This document shows, piece after piece, positions 1 through 8,387 of a stretch of 64,000 bases of DNA (within the stretch, counting starts at the first letter, position 1; every line of letters begins with the position of its first letter). This stretch comes from Chryseobacterium sp. GTDB lineage: Bacteria > Bacteroidota > Bacteroidia > Flavobacteriales > Weeksellaceae. Below the pieces are notes generated by a model. The model was not told where the DNA came from, made no database searches, and saw only the letters and a list, made by a program, of their open reading frames with translations. The stretch spans positions 1-64,000 of the forward strand of contig QFQW01000004.1 of NCBI GenBank assembly GCA_003248755.1. The letters are read 5' to 3'. The position numbers were made by a program, and so were the translations under genes.

Positions 1-1360
1 TTGCTGTTACAGTGTCCAGCCAGTTTTTGTAAACCAAAGTTCCGTCCGGATTGAACTGTTTCCACATCAAACCTTGTGTGAATCCCGAGATATACATTGG
101 AACGGCATAGAAAATAATCCCGAAAGTTCCTAACAAGAAATGCCAGTTAGCTAATTTTACAGACCAAAGTTTGGTTCTCCACATGATTGGAACAAGATAA
201 TAGATCATACCAAATGCCATGAACCCATTCCAGCCAAGTGCACCAATGTGTACGTGACCAATTACCCAATCTGTATAATGTCCCACTTTGTTTAATGTCT
301 TGGTAGCCAGAAGCGGACCTTCGAAAGTTGCCATACCATAACAGGTTACAGCTACTACGAAGAATTTCAGTACAGGATTTTCCCTCACCTTATCCCAAGC
401 TCCTCTCAAGGTCAATAGACCGTTCAGCATACCTCCCCAAGACGGCGCAATCAGCATAATAGAGAAACCTGTCCCCAAAGCTTGTGCCCAAGCAGGCAAA
501 GCAGTATATTGTAAGTGATGTGGTCCGGCCCATATATAAACGAATATCAATGACCAAAAGTGGATGATGGACAATTTGTAAGAGAAAACTGGTCTATCCG
601 CAGCTTTCGGCACGAAATAATACATTATACCAAGCACGGGAGTCGTCAGGAAGAATGCAACTGCATTGTGACCATACCACCATTGTACCAAGGCATCTTT
701 AACACCCGCATAAGCCGAATATGATTTCCATCCAGTAAAGGATAATGGAATTTCAAGGTTATTGAATATATGAAGCATTGCCACTGCAACCCAAGTTCCA
801 ATGTAGAACCAGATAGCAACGTATAAATGTCGAACCCTTCTTACGACGATGGTACCAAACATATTGATACCAAAAATAACCCATACGACAGTGATCATGA
901 TATCAATTGGCCATTCATGCTCGGCGTATTCTTTGGAAGTATTAATACCTAAAAGGAAAGTAATAACCACTGATAAAATCATAAGCTGCCAGCCCCAGAA
1001 GTGAATCCAGGATAAAGTGTCGCTCCACATTCTTGTTTTAAGGAGCCGCTGGAGAGAGTAGTAGATACCGGCAAAAATTGAATTACCAACAAAGGCAAAA
1101 ATAACAGCACTAGTGTGGAGCATTCTGATTCTGCCAAATCCCAAGGCGCCTTGTGTACTTATAAGACCTTGTATGTTTCCGCTTCGCAAACTCTGGATAG
1201 TGGTATCATCCGTTCCGAATAAGAACTCTGGCAGCTCCGGATAGAATAGCATCAACGCAGCGGTGATTCCTAAGAGAAAGCCGATAAGCCCGAATATTAC
1301 GGTAGCATAGAGAAAGGCTCGGACAATACTATTGTCGTAATAAAATTTTTGTGTTTCCAT
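1..1360 (-). CDS. ccoN: cbb3-type cytochrome c oxidase subunit I (CcoN), 3' end outside the window
   Basis: This is the catalytic subunit of the high-affinity cbb3 terminal oxidase of the inner membrane, which reduces O2 to water at a haem-copper centre. About 453 residues are visible, starting METQKFYYDN. The family histidines can be seen: His82 in the HTS segment of the second membrane helix, WWYGHNAVAFF with the CuB histidine, the paired histidines in WAGPHHLQY, and GHVHIG for the haems. The frame is open at base 1, so the C-terminus is missing. In many Flavobacteriia CcoN is fused to CcoO, which cannot be tested here. The start at 1360 is the first ATG and precedes a typical N-terminal membrane helix. 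The remaining cco genes should lie to the left of the window. Confidence 0.95.
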   Translation of the reverse strand, partial: METQKFYYDNSIVRAFLYATVIFGLIGFLLGITAALMLFYPELPEFLFGTDDTTIQSLRSGNIQGLISTQGALGFGRIRMLHTSAVIFAFVGNSIFAGIYYSLQRLLKTRMWSDTLSWIHFWGWQLMILSVVITFLLGINTSKEYAEHEWPIDIMITVVWVIFGINMFGTIVVRRVRHLYVAIWFYIGTWVAVAMLHIFNNLEIPLSFTGWKSYSAYAGVKDALVQWWYGHNAVAFFLTTPVLGIMYYFVPKAADRPVFSYKLSIIHFWSLIFVYIWAGPHHLQYTALPAWAQALGTGFSIMLIAPSWGGMLNGLLTLRGAWDKVRENPVLKFFVVAVTCYGMATFEGPLLATKTLNKVGHYTDWVIGHVHIGALGWNGFMAFGMIYYLVPIMWRTKLWSVKLANWHFLLGTFGIIFYAVPMYISGFTQGLMWKQFNPDGTLVYKNWLDTVTA

Positions 1361-1445
1361 ATTCACATTTTAAGGTAAGGGATCCAGTTATTCCAGAGCT
1401 TTGTCCGGCAAAAATGAATATCATCCTCTGGATTATAGGTTTTCA

Positions 1446-1453
1446 CAAAGGTA
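1446..1453 (-). promoter_or_regulatory. Candidate -7 box for ccoN
   Basis: On the minus strand the sequence reads TACCTTTG, an exact match to the Bacteroidota TAnnTTTG element, about 86 bases before the ccoN start. No clear -33 TTG was found. No FNR-type TTGAT-N4-ATCAA palindrome was seen in this gap. Confidence 0.35.
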
Positions 1454-1524
1454 TTTTGTAGTTTTGTGTATGGCTAGTAGATTTACCTCTAAACTATACT
1501 AAAAACTACTAAAAAACGGGAGCT

Positions 1525-1818
1525 ATGAAATTGTGCGGTGAAAATATCAGAAAAATAAGAAGAGAAAAGGATTTGACACAGGAGTATATGGCATTTGAGA
1601 TGGGGATTTCCCAGAAGTCCTATTCGGATATTGAGAATTCTAAGGTCAGGATCAATCTTGAAATTTTGAAAAAAATATCTGCAATTCTGGACATTAAGCC
1701 CTCGGATGTTTGCAGCATTTCTGATCAATGTGGTAGAAATGATTATGAGCAGAAATACAATGACTTGCTTGAGTTTTTGAAAGAAAATAATATACCGGTA
1801 CCGGGAGAACTTCAATAA
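1525..1818 (+). CDS. Small XRE-family helix-turn-helix regulator
   Basis: This 97-residue protein is a single Cro/CI-type DNA-binding domain (about residues 6-62) followed by a short C-terminal tail. The helix-turn-helix is seen in LTQEYMAFEMGISQKSYSDI, with the usual glutamine-rich first helix and the ISQKSYSDIE recognition helix. The tail (NDYEQKYNDLLEFLKENN) looks helical and may dimerise. It is transcribed divergently from ccoN with a 164-base gap, so it could act on that promoter, but nothing in the sequence proves this. The overlapping minus-strand reading frame has no recognisable domain and is a shadow. Confidence 0.85.
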   Translation: MKLCGENIRKIRREKDLTQEYMAFEMGISQKSYSDIENSKVRINLEILKKISAILDIKPSDVCSISDQCGRNDYEQKYNDLLEFLKENNIPVPGELQ

Positions 1819-1967
1819 TCGATATCATTGTTGGCTGCTATGGCTGAATGGTTATTACTAATTTTGAATTGATGTACAATATATTCTGCTGCTTCGCACT
1901 TATATAATATAGAATGTTTTAAATTTCCTAAATTTATTATGCTCATTTTCGAAGAGAAAAATAAAAA

Positions 1968-1991
1968 AAGGAACTCAAATCTGAGTTCCTT
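1968..1991 (-). terminator. Rho-independent terminator of the acidic-protein gene
   Basis: A perfect 10-bp stem (aaggaactca / tgagttcctt) with a 4-base loop lies just downstream of the minus-strand gene that ends at 1997. It is followed on that strand by a run of T. Confidence 0.8.
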
Positions 1992-1996
1992 CTTTA

Positions 1997-2239
1997 TTAT
2001 TCTTCGTCTTCCTCGTCGTCGTATTTTGCAAGTTCTTCATCACACCATTTGAAGGCTTCCTCCACAACTTTTGTAGCCTCGTTTGCTACAGTTTCTTCAT
2101 CATCTCCTTCCAAGTCGTCCAACCATTCTACATCCTCTTCTTCTACGTTAAGGATGAAACGCGGATACTCTGTGTGTATTACAAAAAGATCTTCTGGAAA
2201 ATCAGAATTGTCGGCTAATAAAAACTTAGGTAATTTCAT
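1997..2239 (-). CDS. Conserved acidic small protein, function unknown
   Basis: This 80-residue protein is very rich in Asp and Glu, especially in EEEDVEWLDDLEGDDEE and at the C-terminus (DDEEDEE). It has no signal peptide or membrane segment, so it should be cytosolic. I recall similar short acidic proteins in Flavobacteriia but know no function for them. The coding call rests on the ATG, a terminator directly downstream, and a plausible N-terminal fold (PKFLLADNSDFPEDLFVIHT). The opposite-strand frame is a serine-rich shadow caused by the GAA/GAT codons. A role as a nucleic-acid mimic or a chaperone-like protein would be speculation. Confidence 0.75.
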   Translation of the reverse strand: MKLPKFLLADNSDFPEDLFVIHTEYPRFILNVEEEDVEWLDDLEGDDEETVANEATKVVEEAFKWCDEELAKYDDEEDEE

Positions 2240-2318
2240 AATATAAAATTTTAATATAAATCAGAGTATTTGTGAACATCACTCTATTTTTCAAAGATAG
2301 AAAAAATCCCCAAAAGAA

Positions 2319-3653
2319 TTATTGATAATTATTTTTTTTGATACTGATTTTGCTTTCAACCTTGTATCTCGTGAGAACATTTTTTTGTAGAGTGTCTTTT
2401 GCCTTGAAAGTAAGATATATCCTAGGATTAACAGTACTTATTAGTTCTGCAATTTGTATTTCATCTAGCTTTACTTCGTCTTTAATGTAATATTTTATTG
2501 CTTTATCTTTTATATTTTCTTTCTCAAGATAAGTTGTAATAATTTGTCTGTTTTCTAGATAGTTTCCTTTTGATAACCAAGTGAAAATAAATCCAGCTGC
2601 CAGACTCAAAAAAGCTATAGAATAAGTCAAGTCTCCAAAAATTTGAAATAATTTTCTGAAAAATACTAACCAGATCCCAAGTACAAAAGGAGCTAGTAAT
2701 CTATAATCAATAGGATTAACGGAATAAACGTATTGAACAAAATAAGATAAAACAATTGTAACCAATGAAACAATAATAATAAACCTTTGTGTTTCCGATA
2801 ACTTGGTTTTGATGAAAAGAAACAACATTATTACCACCGTTAAAACTCCAATACCATAGATACCATAATTAATAATTCCGCCATTGGGATCAGCAATATG
2901 AATGAAAGGGTTAAAAGTTGTTGCCAGTCCTTGAAACAATTCAACTAATAATTCAGGTGTTGATTTCAAACCGATTTCGAGATAGGTATTAAAGTAATTT
3001 TCATTAAAATAGTCGATGAAAAATATTTTATAAAGTCCATAAAAACCAATCCCGAATATTCCGGAAATAACAAAAGATTTCCAATAATGTTTACCAATTT
3101 TCATCAATCCAAAAACAATACTGCCCGCACAGAAAAATAAAGCACTGTATCGTATGTTAAGGAGCAGAATGAATAATATTGTAAGAAAAAAAATGCCTTT
3201 TGCTTGGCTGATTTTATTTTTGATGACAAGATGAGCTGTGTAATATAAAAAAACAATGAAAGGCAATGTTAAAGCCTCGCTCATTGTGAAAGAAAAAATA
3301 CTTACATAGCTGAACAATGCGGATGTGACCAATAATTCCTGAAAATAGAATCTCTTTTTATAGGCAAAAATCAGAATAATTGTATATACCAAGACTCCAA
3401 TTAATTTGCTGCTCCAGAATTCGTCCAAACCAAAGAACGTAAAAAACTTTATAAACAGAGGATAGCCAAGCGGAGAGGTTGTGGTATCAATGATTGGGAA
3501 AACCTCAGATTGTCTCATGTATCTAATAGAATCGGGACTTACACGCCCTTTTTCATTAGATAAAAACCTAAATATAATCATTGCATAAGTAATTGCAACG
3601 AGAAAAAACTGAAGGATTTTCTGGTATTTTGAATTGAGCTTTATAGAAATCAT
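2319..3653 (-). CDS. Polytopic membrane protein, GT-C glycosyltransferase-like
   Basis: The protein has 444 residues and roughly 10-12 hydrophobic segments through residue 370, then a soluble C-terminal tail of about 75 residues. An early loop contains SPDSIRYM before the second helix. Its acidic residue is in the place where GT-C enzymes (ArnT/PMT type, using polyprenyl-phosphate sugars) keep a catalytic aspartate. This topology suggests an inner-membrane glycosyltransferase acting on the periplasmic side, but the family cannot be fixed from the sequence alone. An O-antigen or polymer membrane protein is the alternative. It stands alone, separated from hbd upstream by a terminator. Confidence 0.7.
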   Translation of the reverse strand: MISIKLNSKYQKILQFFLVAITYAMIIFRFLSNEKGRVSPDSIRYMRQSEVFPIIDTTTSPLGYPLFIKFFTFFGLDEFWSSKLIGVLVYTIILIFAYKKRFYFQELLVTSALFSYVSIFSFTMSEALTLPFIVFLYYTAHLVIKNKISQAKGIFFLTILFILLLNIRYSALFFCAGSIVFGLMKIGKHYWKSFVISGIFGIGFYGLYKIFFIDYFNENYFNTYLEIGLKSTPELLVELFQGLATTFNPFIHIADPNGGIINYGIYGIGVLTVVIMLFLFIKTKLSETQRFIIIVSLVTIVLSYFVQYVYSVNPIDYRLLAPFVLGIWLVFFRKLFQIFGDLTYSIAFLSLAAGFIFTWLSKGNYLENRQIITTYLEKENIKDKAIKYYIKDEVKLDEIQIAELISTVNPRIYLTFKAKDTLQKNVLTRYKVESKISIKKNNYQ

Positions 3654-3670
3654 AGTTTTTTATATAAAAA

Positions 3671-3696
3671 TGTCAGAATCTGATCTGATTCTGACA
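3671..3696 (-). terminator. Terminator downstream of 3-hydroxybutyryl-CoA dehydrogenase
   Basis: A perfect 10-bp stem (tgtcagaatc / gattctgaca) with a 6-base loop is followed on the minus strand by T-rich sequence. It lies between the end of the dehydrogenase (3746) and the start of the membrane protein (3653). Confidence 0.75.
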
Positions 3697-3745
3697 AAGT
3701 TATAAATCGTAAATCGTAATTACTAATTTGTATTTCGGAAATAAA

Positions 3746-4636
3746 TTATTTCAAGAACATTTTCGAAACTTTCTCAGCTTTTTTACTTTCCGAATAATCG
3801 TAGAAACCTTCACCCGATTTCACACCCTTTTTTCCGGCCATTACCATATTTACCAATAATGGATTAGGTGCATATTTTGGATTTTTGAAACCGTCGTACA
3901 TTACATTTAGAATGGCGAGGCAGACATCTAGACCTATAAAATCTGCCAGTTGCAAAGGTCCCATTGGGTGAGCCATTCCGAGTTTCATCACGGTGTCAAT
4001 TTCTTCAACACCTGCAACGCCATTGTAAAGTGTTTCGATTGCTTCATTAATCATTGGCATCAGGATTCTGTTGGCTACAAAACCAGGGTAATCATTCACT
4101 TCTACAGGAACTTTTCCTAAGTTTTTTGACATTTCGAAAATAGAATCAAATGTTTCTTTTGAAGTTGAATAACCTTTGATGATTTCTACCAGTTTCATAA
4201 TCGGAACCGGATTCATAAAGTGCATCCCGATTACTTTTTCCGGACGTTTTGTAGCTGCCGCAATTTGTGTAATAGAAATGGATGATGTATTGGTTGCGAG
4301 AATACAGTTTTCAGGAGCTAGCGAATCAATCTGAGCAAATATTTTCAGCTTTAATTCCAGATTTTCTGTCGCAGCTTCTACAATAAGATCGGCGGATAGG
4401 GCAGCATCTTTTAAGTCTGTAAAGGTTGTAATGTTTCCAAGTGTTTTTGCTTTTTCTTCCTCAGTCAGATTTCCTTTAGCAATGATTCTGTCTAGATTGG
4501 TTGTGATGGTTTTCAAAGCTTTATCCAGATTTTCTTGTTTTACATCTACAAGACTAACTGTGAAACCACTTTGAGCAAAGGTATGAGCAATACCGTTTCC
4601 CATAGTTCCGGCTCCTATTACGACAATGTTTTTCAT
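3746..4636 (-). CDS. 3-hydroxybutyryl-CoA dehydrogenase
   Basis: It catalyses NAD(P)-dependent interconversion of 3-hydroxyacyl-CoA and 3-oxoacyl-CoA in short-chain fatty-acid or butanoate metabolism, in the cytosol. The 296 residues match the single-function dehydrogenase size. The N-terminal Rossmann motif is VIGAGTMGNGIAHTFAQSG. The active-site region ATNTSSISI and HFMNPVP contains the catalytic histidine and a conserved asparagine. The C-terminal helical domain (about residues 187-283) contains DYPGFVANRILMPMINEAI. It is the last gene of a minus-strand group behind the Gfo/Idh/MocA protein and a secreted unknown. Relatives include paaH and fadB-type dehydrogenases, so the exact chain-length preference is open. 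Confidence 0.92.
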   Translation of the reverse strand: MKNIVVIGAGTMGNGIAHTFAQSGFTVSLVDVKQENLDKALKTITTNLDRIIAKGNLTEEEKAKTLGNITTFTDLKDAALSADLIVEAATENLELKLKIFAQIDSLAPENCILATNTSSISITQIAAATKRPEKVIGMHFMNPVPIMKLVEIIKGYSTSKETFDSIFEMSKNLGKVPVEVNDYPGFVANRILMPMINEAIETLYNGVAGVEEIDTVMKLGMAHPMGPLQLADFIGLDVCLAILNVMYDGFKNPKYAPNPLLVNMVMAGKKGVKSGEGFYDYSESKKAEKVSKMFLK

Positions 4637-4671
4637 TTATTAATTCAAGGTTTAAAATTTAAAATTTTGAG

Positions 4672-5442
4672 TTAGTTGTTTTTATTTTTGAAAACCCTTT
4701 CAAAAATACCAAAAGTACAACCGGAACAAGTTTGTATGATTGCATTTCTGCTTTTGATATGAGTAAAAATCTTTTGTTCATCAGCTTCTAAATCGATTAA
4801 TTCTTTGCCCAAAAGATACTGAATTTGATCATAACCCCACATTTGTTTTTCAGGATTAAATGACTTCATCCAATTCACGTAACTTTCGACATTATTTAGT
4901 TTTTCCAATTCTAAGTCAAACATTTTTTCATTTTTACTTCCAGAATAACCACAATAATCTCCGTAAACATTTTTTGTTATAATATCATCAATAAAATTTT
5001 TTTGAGAATAATTGGTTTTATAAAAATGGTTATGTTTTACAATGTAATTATTAATTACGGAATCAAATTTGCTGGAAATTTGTTTTTCCTCATCTTTATA
5101 TTGACTATAGTCGATGATTTTTCCAATTTCTTTTTCTCCTAAATAAAAAATATGTAATTCCACTCCTCTTCCTTTAAGAATGTGATTAGATGAGTACATA
5201 AATCTTAATTCGTAAACACTTTCTGTCAACCCAAAATCAAGTAATCTTGTAACATAATGATAATATTCCTGAATATCAATGATTTTCTTAAATTTCTCAT
5301 TTTTAATATTCTGAATTTTGATTGAATCTGAACTGAAAATAAAGTTCTCAAATTCTTTTTTAGCAACTTCATAATTATCTTTTTGACAATATAAATTACC
5401 AAAGGAAACTAATATTAATAAAAGAAAAATCTTTTTAAACAT
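4672..5442 (-). CDS. Secreted protein of unknown function
   Basis: I do not recognise this 256-residue protein. The N-terminus MFKKIFLLLILVSFGNLYCQ is a signal peptide with a possible cleavage after the small residue region. The cysteine at about 19 does not form a clean lipobox. The mature part is lysine- and asparagine-rich and mostly helical. Two cysteines in TCSGCTF close to the C-terminus suggest a disulfide or a metal site. It begins 4 bases after the stop of the oxidoreductase gene and precedes the dehydrogenase by 35 bases, so it is probably co-transcribed with them. Confidence 0.7.
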   Translation of the reverse strand: MFKKIFLLLILVSFGNLYCQKDNYEVAKKEFENFIFSSDSIKIQNIKNEKFKKIIDIQEYYHYVTRLLDFGLTESVYELRFMYSSNHILKGRGVELHIFYLGEKEIGKIIDYSQYKDEEKQISSKFDSVINNYIVKHNHFYKTNYSQKNFIDDIITKNVYGDYCGYSGSKNEKMFDLELEKLNNVESYVNWMKSFNPEKQMWGYDQIQYLLGKELIDLEADEQKIFTHIKSRNAIIQTCSGCTFGIFERVFKNKNN

Positions 5443-5446
5443 TTAG

Positions 5447-6412
5447 TTATTTCTGTATCAACCTCACAATCTCCAGAGCCACCTTCAAAGCTTCTGTTCC
5501 ATCTTCCAAAGAAACTTGAACCGGAACATCATATTCTATAGCATTGGCGAAGCTTTCCAATTCGTCAAGAATCGCATTATTAGGTTGGATATTCGGATAT
5601 TCGAAAAGGATTTGGTTTTTCTCACCTTCCGCATTTTCGATGATCATATCAAAATCAGAAGGATTTTCCGGCGCAGGTTTCATTCTGATAACTTCTGCTT
5701 TTTTATCAAGAAAATCTACCGAAACATAAGCGTCTTGCTGAAAAAATCTAGATTTTCTCATCGCTTTCATGGATATTCTGGAAGTAGTCAAGTTTGCAAC
5801 GCAACCATTTTCGAACTCGATCCTTGCGTTGCATATATCTGGTGTTTTACTTACAACGGAAACACCGCTTGCGTGGATTTGCTTCACTTTTGATTTAACC
5901 AAACTCAACAAAATATCCAAATCATGAATCATCAGATCCAAAACCACAGAAACATCTGTTCCCCGAGGATTGAATTCTGCCAATCTATGAATCTCTATGA
6001 ACATTGGATTTTTAATGTAATCTTTAGCCCCAATAAAAGCCGGATTATACCTCTCAACGTGGCCAACTTGAGCTTTGATCCCAAATTCTCTGCATTTAAA
6101 AAGAATTTCCTCAGCTTGTTCCAGGGTTTGAGTCACAGGTTTTTCGATGAAAAAATGGATTCCTTTCCCAATCGCTTTCATTGCATAATCGTAGTGATAA
6201 AGAGTTGGTGTTACAATATCCAGCATTTCGATTTCTTCTAATAATTCTTCGAAACTTTCAAAATATTTGTACCCGAATTCGGCGGCTAGTTTTTTACCAT
6301 TTTCTACATCTTTATCGTGAAAACCCACGAGTTCGTATTTCTCAGATTGATTCAGTAATCTCAAATGGATTTTTCCCAAATGTCCCGCTCCTACAAGTCC
6401 TGCTTTTATCAT
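5447..6412 (-). CDS. Gfo/Idh/MocA-family oxidoreductase
   Basis: This is a 321-residue NAD(P)-dependent dehydrogenase of the sugar/inositol/biliverdin type. The N-terminal Rossmann fold has GLVGAGHLGKIHLRLL. The family EKP motif appears in FIEKPVTQTLEQAEEIL at about residue 92, with the lysine expected to bind substrate and cofactor. The C-terminal domain contains DLMIHDLDILLSL, typical of the substrate face. The substrate cannot be read from the sequence. It is the first gene of the group with the secreted unknown and hbd. Its promoter should lie in the divergent region 6413-6827. Confidence 0.88.
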   Translation of the reverse strand: MIKAGLVGAGHLGKIHLRLLNQSEKYELVGFHDKDVENGKKLAAEFGYKYFESFEELLEEIEMLDIVTPTLYHYDYAMKAIGKGIHFFIEKPVTQTLEQAEEILFKCREFGIKAQVGHVERYNPAFIGAKDYIKNPMFIEIHRLAEFNPRGTDVSVVLDLMIHDLDILLSLVKSKVKQIHASGVSVVSKTPDICNARIEFENGCVANLTTSRISMKAMRKSRFFQQDAYVSVDFLDKKAEVIRMKPAPENPSDFDMIIENAEGEKNQILFEYPNIQPNNAILDELESFANAIEYDVPVQVSLEDGTEALKVALEIVRLIQK

Positions 6413-6827
6413 AGCTTAATTTTCTTAAAGTCGTAAATTTAAGAATTATAGCAACTCGACATAAAAAAAGACTGAGAATTTTTTATGATTCTGAGTCTTA
6501 TCATTTTAGATATTGGATTTTATTTGACAAAAGTATTTATGATTAAATTTTGGAATAGATTTAACATCAATAAAATACTCTGATAAGACAAAAAATAAGA
6601 ATAATTGAATAAGCCATTAAATTTTTTTTGGGACATAATTCATATTATTTTCAAAATTCTCACTTTAATAAGAATATGATTGCTTTTTTGCTAAATATAA
6701 TTTTTTATTACTGCTTTTAAATTTTAATTAATTGATTTTTAGTTTGTTATATTTTTCATGATGTTTTTTTTATTAATTTTGTAATCAAACAACAGAATGA
6801 AAATTGTTGTTGAAAAACACACAAAAG
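6413..6827. other. Divergent intergenic region without genes
   Basis: These 415 bases separate the oxidoreductase (minus) from the secreted protein gene (plus). They hold a terminator-like hairpin at 6468-6499 and otherwise very AT-rich sequence. A TAATTTTG box, matching TAnnTTTG, lies at 6774-6781 and may be the -7 element of the downstream gene. No open frame here has protein-like composition. Confidence 0.7.
6468..6499. repeat. 32-bp hairpin, inverted copy of 8259-8290
   Basis: The stem is aagactgagaat / attctgagtctt with one mismatch. The reverse complement of the hairpin at 8259-8290 matches this sequence at 31 of 32 bases, loop included. It looks like a terminator but lies between two divergent starts, where no transcript obviously ends. 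Confidence 0.85.
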
Positions 6828-8225
6828 ATGAAAAAAAATTATTTTCCCATTGCATTAATTGCATTTGGACTGTCTTATGCACAGGTAGGCATCAATACGG
6901 ATAATCCCAAAACTACATTAGATGTCAATGCTAAAAGGGATATATCTGGAAGTATTACAGATAATTCTCAGTATATTGGTATGCAAGCCCCAAGAATCAC
7001 CAGAGCAGAGCTTACCAATAATACAGCCGCTTATGGAACAGACCAGACCGCTGCGTTAGTATATGTAACGGATGTTTCTGGTGGAGATACCAATATTCCC
7101 AGAACATACGTTGACTCTATTGGGTATTATTACTTTGATGGTGTGCTTTGGCAGAAATTTGTTGGCGGAATTTCCGTTCCAAGTGGAACAGAACCTTGGA
7201 GGGTGCGTGCTACAACAACTGAAGCAACACTTAATACTCAAAATATTTACCAAAAAGGTAATGTTGCTGTAGGAACCAACCAAGGCGTTGGTACTTTTCA
7301 TATAGACGCAGCAAAAGATAATTCCAATACTGGTGTTCCAACTTCTGTTCAGGTTCTGGACGATTTTATTGTTACGCCTAAAGGAAGAATAGGAGTCGGT
7401 TATTCTCCTTCGGATACTGTTGTAGGAAGTTATCAATTTGATGATAAGATGACTTTTCAAGCCAATGATGATCTTGATGTTAACTATAGCTTGGCAACAA
7501 CTAATAATGCTCAGGCAATTGTACATCGTAATATTATTTCATCCGGAGCTATCGGGGCAAGAACGGCAAGACCAAACGGAACATCAATTACAGCATTCGA
7601 AGGTCATACAACAACTTCAAGTAATAATCTGGGATTAATGTCTCTGGTGACACAACAACGTGCGGGAATTGTTCTCAGAACAGGAAAATATACATCAACC
7701 GGAGGAGAAATATGGCTGGGTACATCCGGCGCAAATAGTGATGGGACAGCTTCTAATATAGCAGCTAATGTTTACCGTGCCATTATGGATGAAAGAGGGA
7801 ACTGGTCATTTGGTGCAGATCCTAATGCTGATGTTTTTTATAGAAATCCTACCCAAAGATTGGATTTAATATTAGGAGGTGTTCGTATTGATGCGCTAGG
7901 ATATGGAACATTAGCATCTTGGCAAACCCAGCAATCGGCTCAGCGTCCTAATTACATCAGTACCGATCCTAATGATAAGATAGTTGTAGTAGATGCTTAT
8001 GGAGTTTTAAAAACTATCGATCGGTCTGTTCTATCTAAAAATTCTTTAGAAAAAAATACTCAATCGCAGTTACATGTAATAAAGAGTGCTAAAGATATTA
8101 CACCCGCAATTATCCAAGGTTGTCCGGTTTATGAAAAAGAGGAGATTGCTCAAAGCGATAAAAGTCTACCGGAAGGAGGTTTGTATAGAATCAAAGGCAG
8201 TGGAGTACTGATGATAAAGTATTGA
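6828..8225 (+). CDS. Secreted flavobacterial protein with VGIN(T)xNPxxTLDV opening
   Basis: This protein has 465 residues from the ATG at 6828. An upstream TTG at 6804 would put eight non-signal residues before the signal peptide and is disfavoured. The signal peptide MKKNYFPIALIAFGLSYA is followed by QVGINTDNPKTTLDVNA, an opening I know from many secreted flavobacterial proteins of unknown role that resemble phage tail-fibre or trimeric surface proteins. The body is rich in Gly, Ser, Thr and Asn, with repeated short beta segments. No T9SS C-terminal sorting domain is evident; it ends GLYRIKGSGVLMIKY. It is a single gene, bounded on both sides by inverted copies of the same hairpin. Confidence 0.8.
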   Translation: MKKNYFPIALIAFGLSYAQVGINTDNPKTTLDVNAKRDISGSITDNSQYIGMQAPRITRAELTNNTAAYGTDQTAALVYVTDVSGGDTNIPRTYVDSIGYYYFDGVLWQKFVGGISVPSGTEPWRVRATTTEATLNTQNIYQKGNVAVGTNQGVGTFHIDAAKDNSNTGVPTSVQVLDDFIVTPKGRIGVGYSPSDTVVGSYQFDDKMTFQANDDLDVNYSLATTNNAQAIVHRNIISSGAIGARTARPNGTSITAFEGHTTTSSNNLGLMSLVTQQRAGIVLRTGKYTSTGGEIWLGTSGANSDGTASNIAANVYRAIMDERGNWSFGADPNADVFYRNPTQRLDLILGGVRIDALGYGTLASWQTQQSAQRPNYISTDPNDKIVVVDAYGVLKTIDRSVLSKNSLEKNTQSQLHVIKSAKDITPAIIQGCPVYEKEEIAQSDKSLPEGGLYRIKGSGVLMIKY

Positions 8226-8258
8226 TTTTTGTAATTAGAAAGTTAGAGCAAAATAAAA

Positions 8259-8290
8259 AAGACTCAGAATCATAAAAAATTCTGAGTCTT
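8259..8290 (+). terminator. Terminator downstream of the secreted protein gene; hairpin repeat copy 2
   Basis: A perfect 12-bp stem (aagactcagaat / attctgagtctt) has an 8-base loop, an A-run before it and T-rich sequence after it. It is the inverted twin of 6468-6499. It may serve both this gene and the convergent oxidoreductase that ends at 8388. Confidence 0.8.
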
Positions 8291-8305
8291 GTCATTTATA
8301 CTATT

Positions 8306-8346
8306 TGTTTGGGCAGCTTAATCCGTATTCTGCTCCCAATCTTTTT
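8306..8346 (+). repeat. Interspersed repeat family 1, copy A (5' half only)
   Basis: It begins tttgggcagcttaatccg and runs to tcccaatcttttt, the left half of the element seen complete at 19707-19790. The right half (aaaaggat...cgggct) is missing. It lies between two convergent gene ends. Confidence 0.7.
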
Positions 8347-8387
8347 AAATATTCTTCCCAACTAGCAATTTTTATAAACATAAAAAT

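Noticed and set aside
1361..1524. FNR-type box controlling ccoN
   Set aside because: No TTGAT-N4-ATCAA palindrome or close variant was found in the gap.
6804..6827. TTG start for the secreted protein gene
   Set aside because: It would add eight polar residues in front of a clean signal peptide. The ATG at 6828 is preferred.
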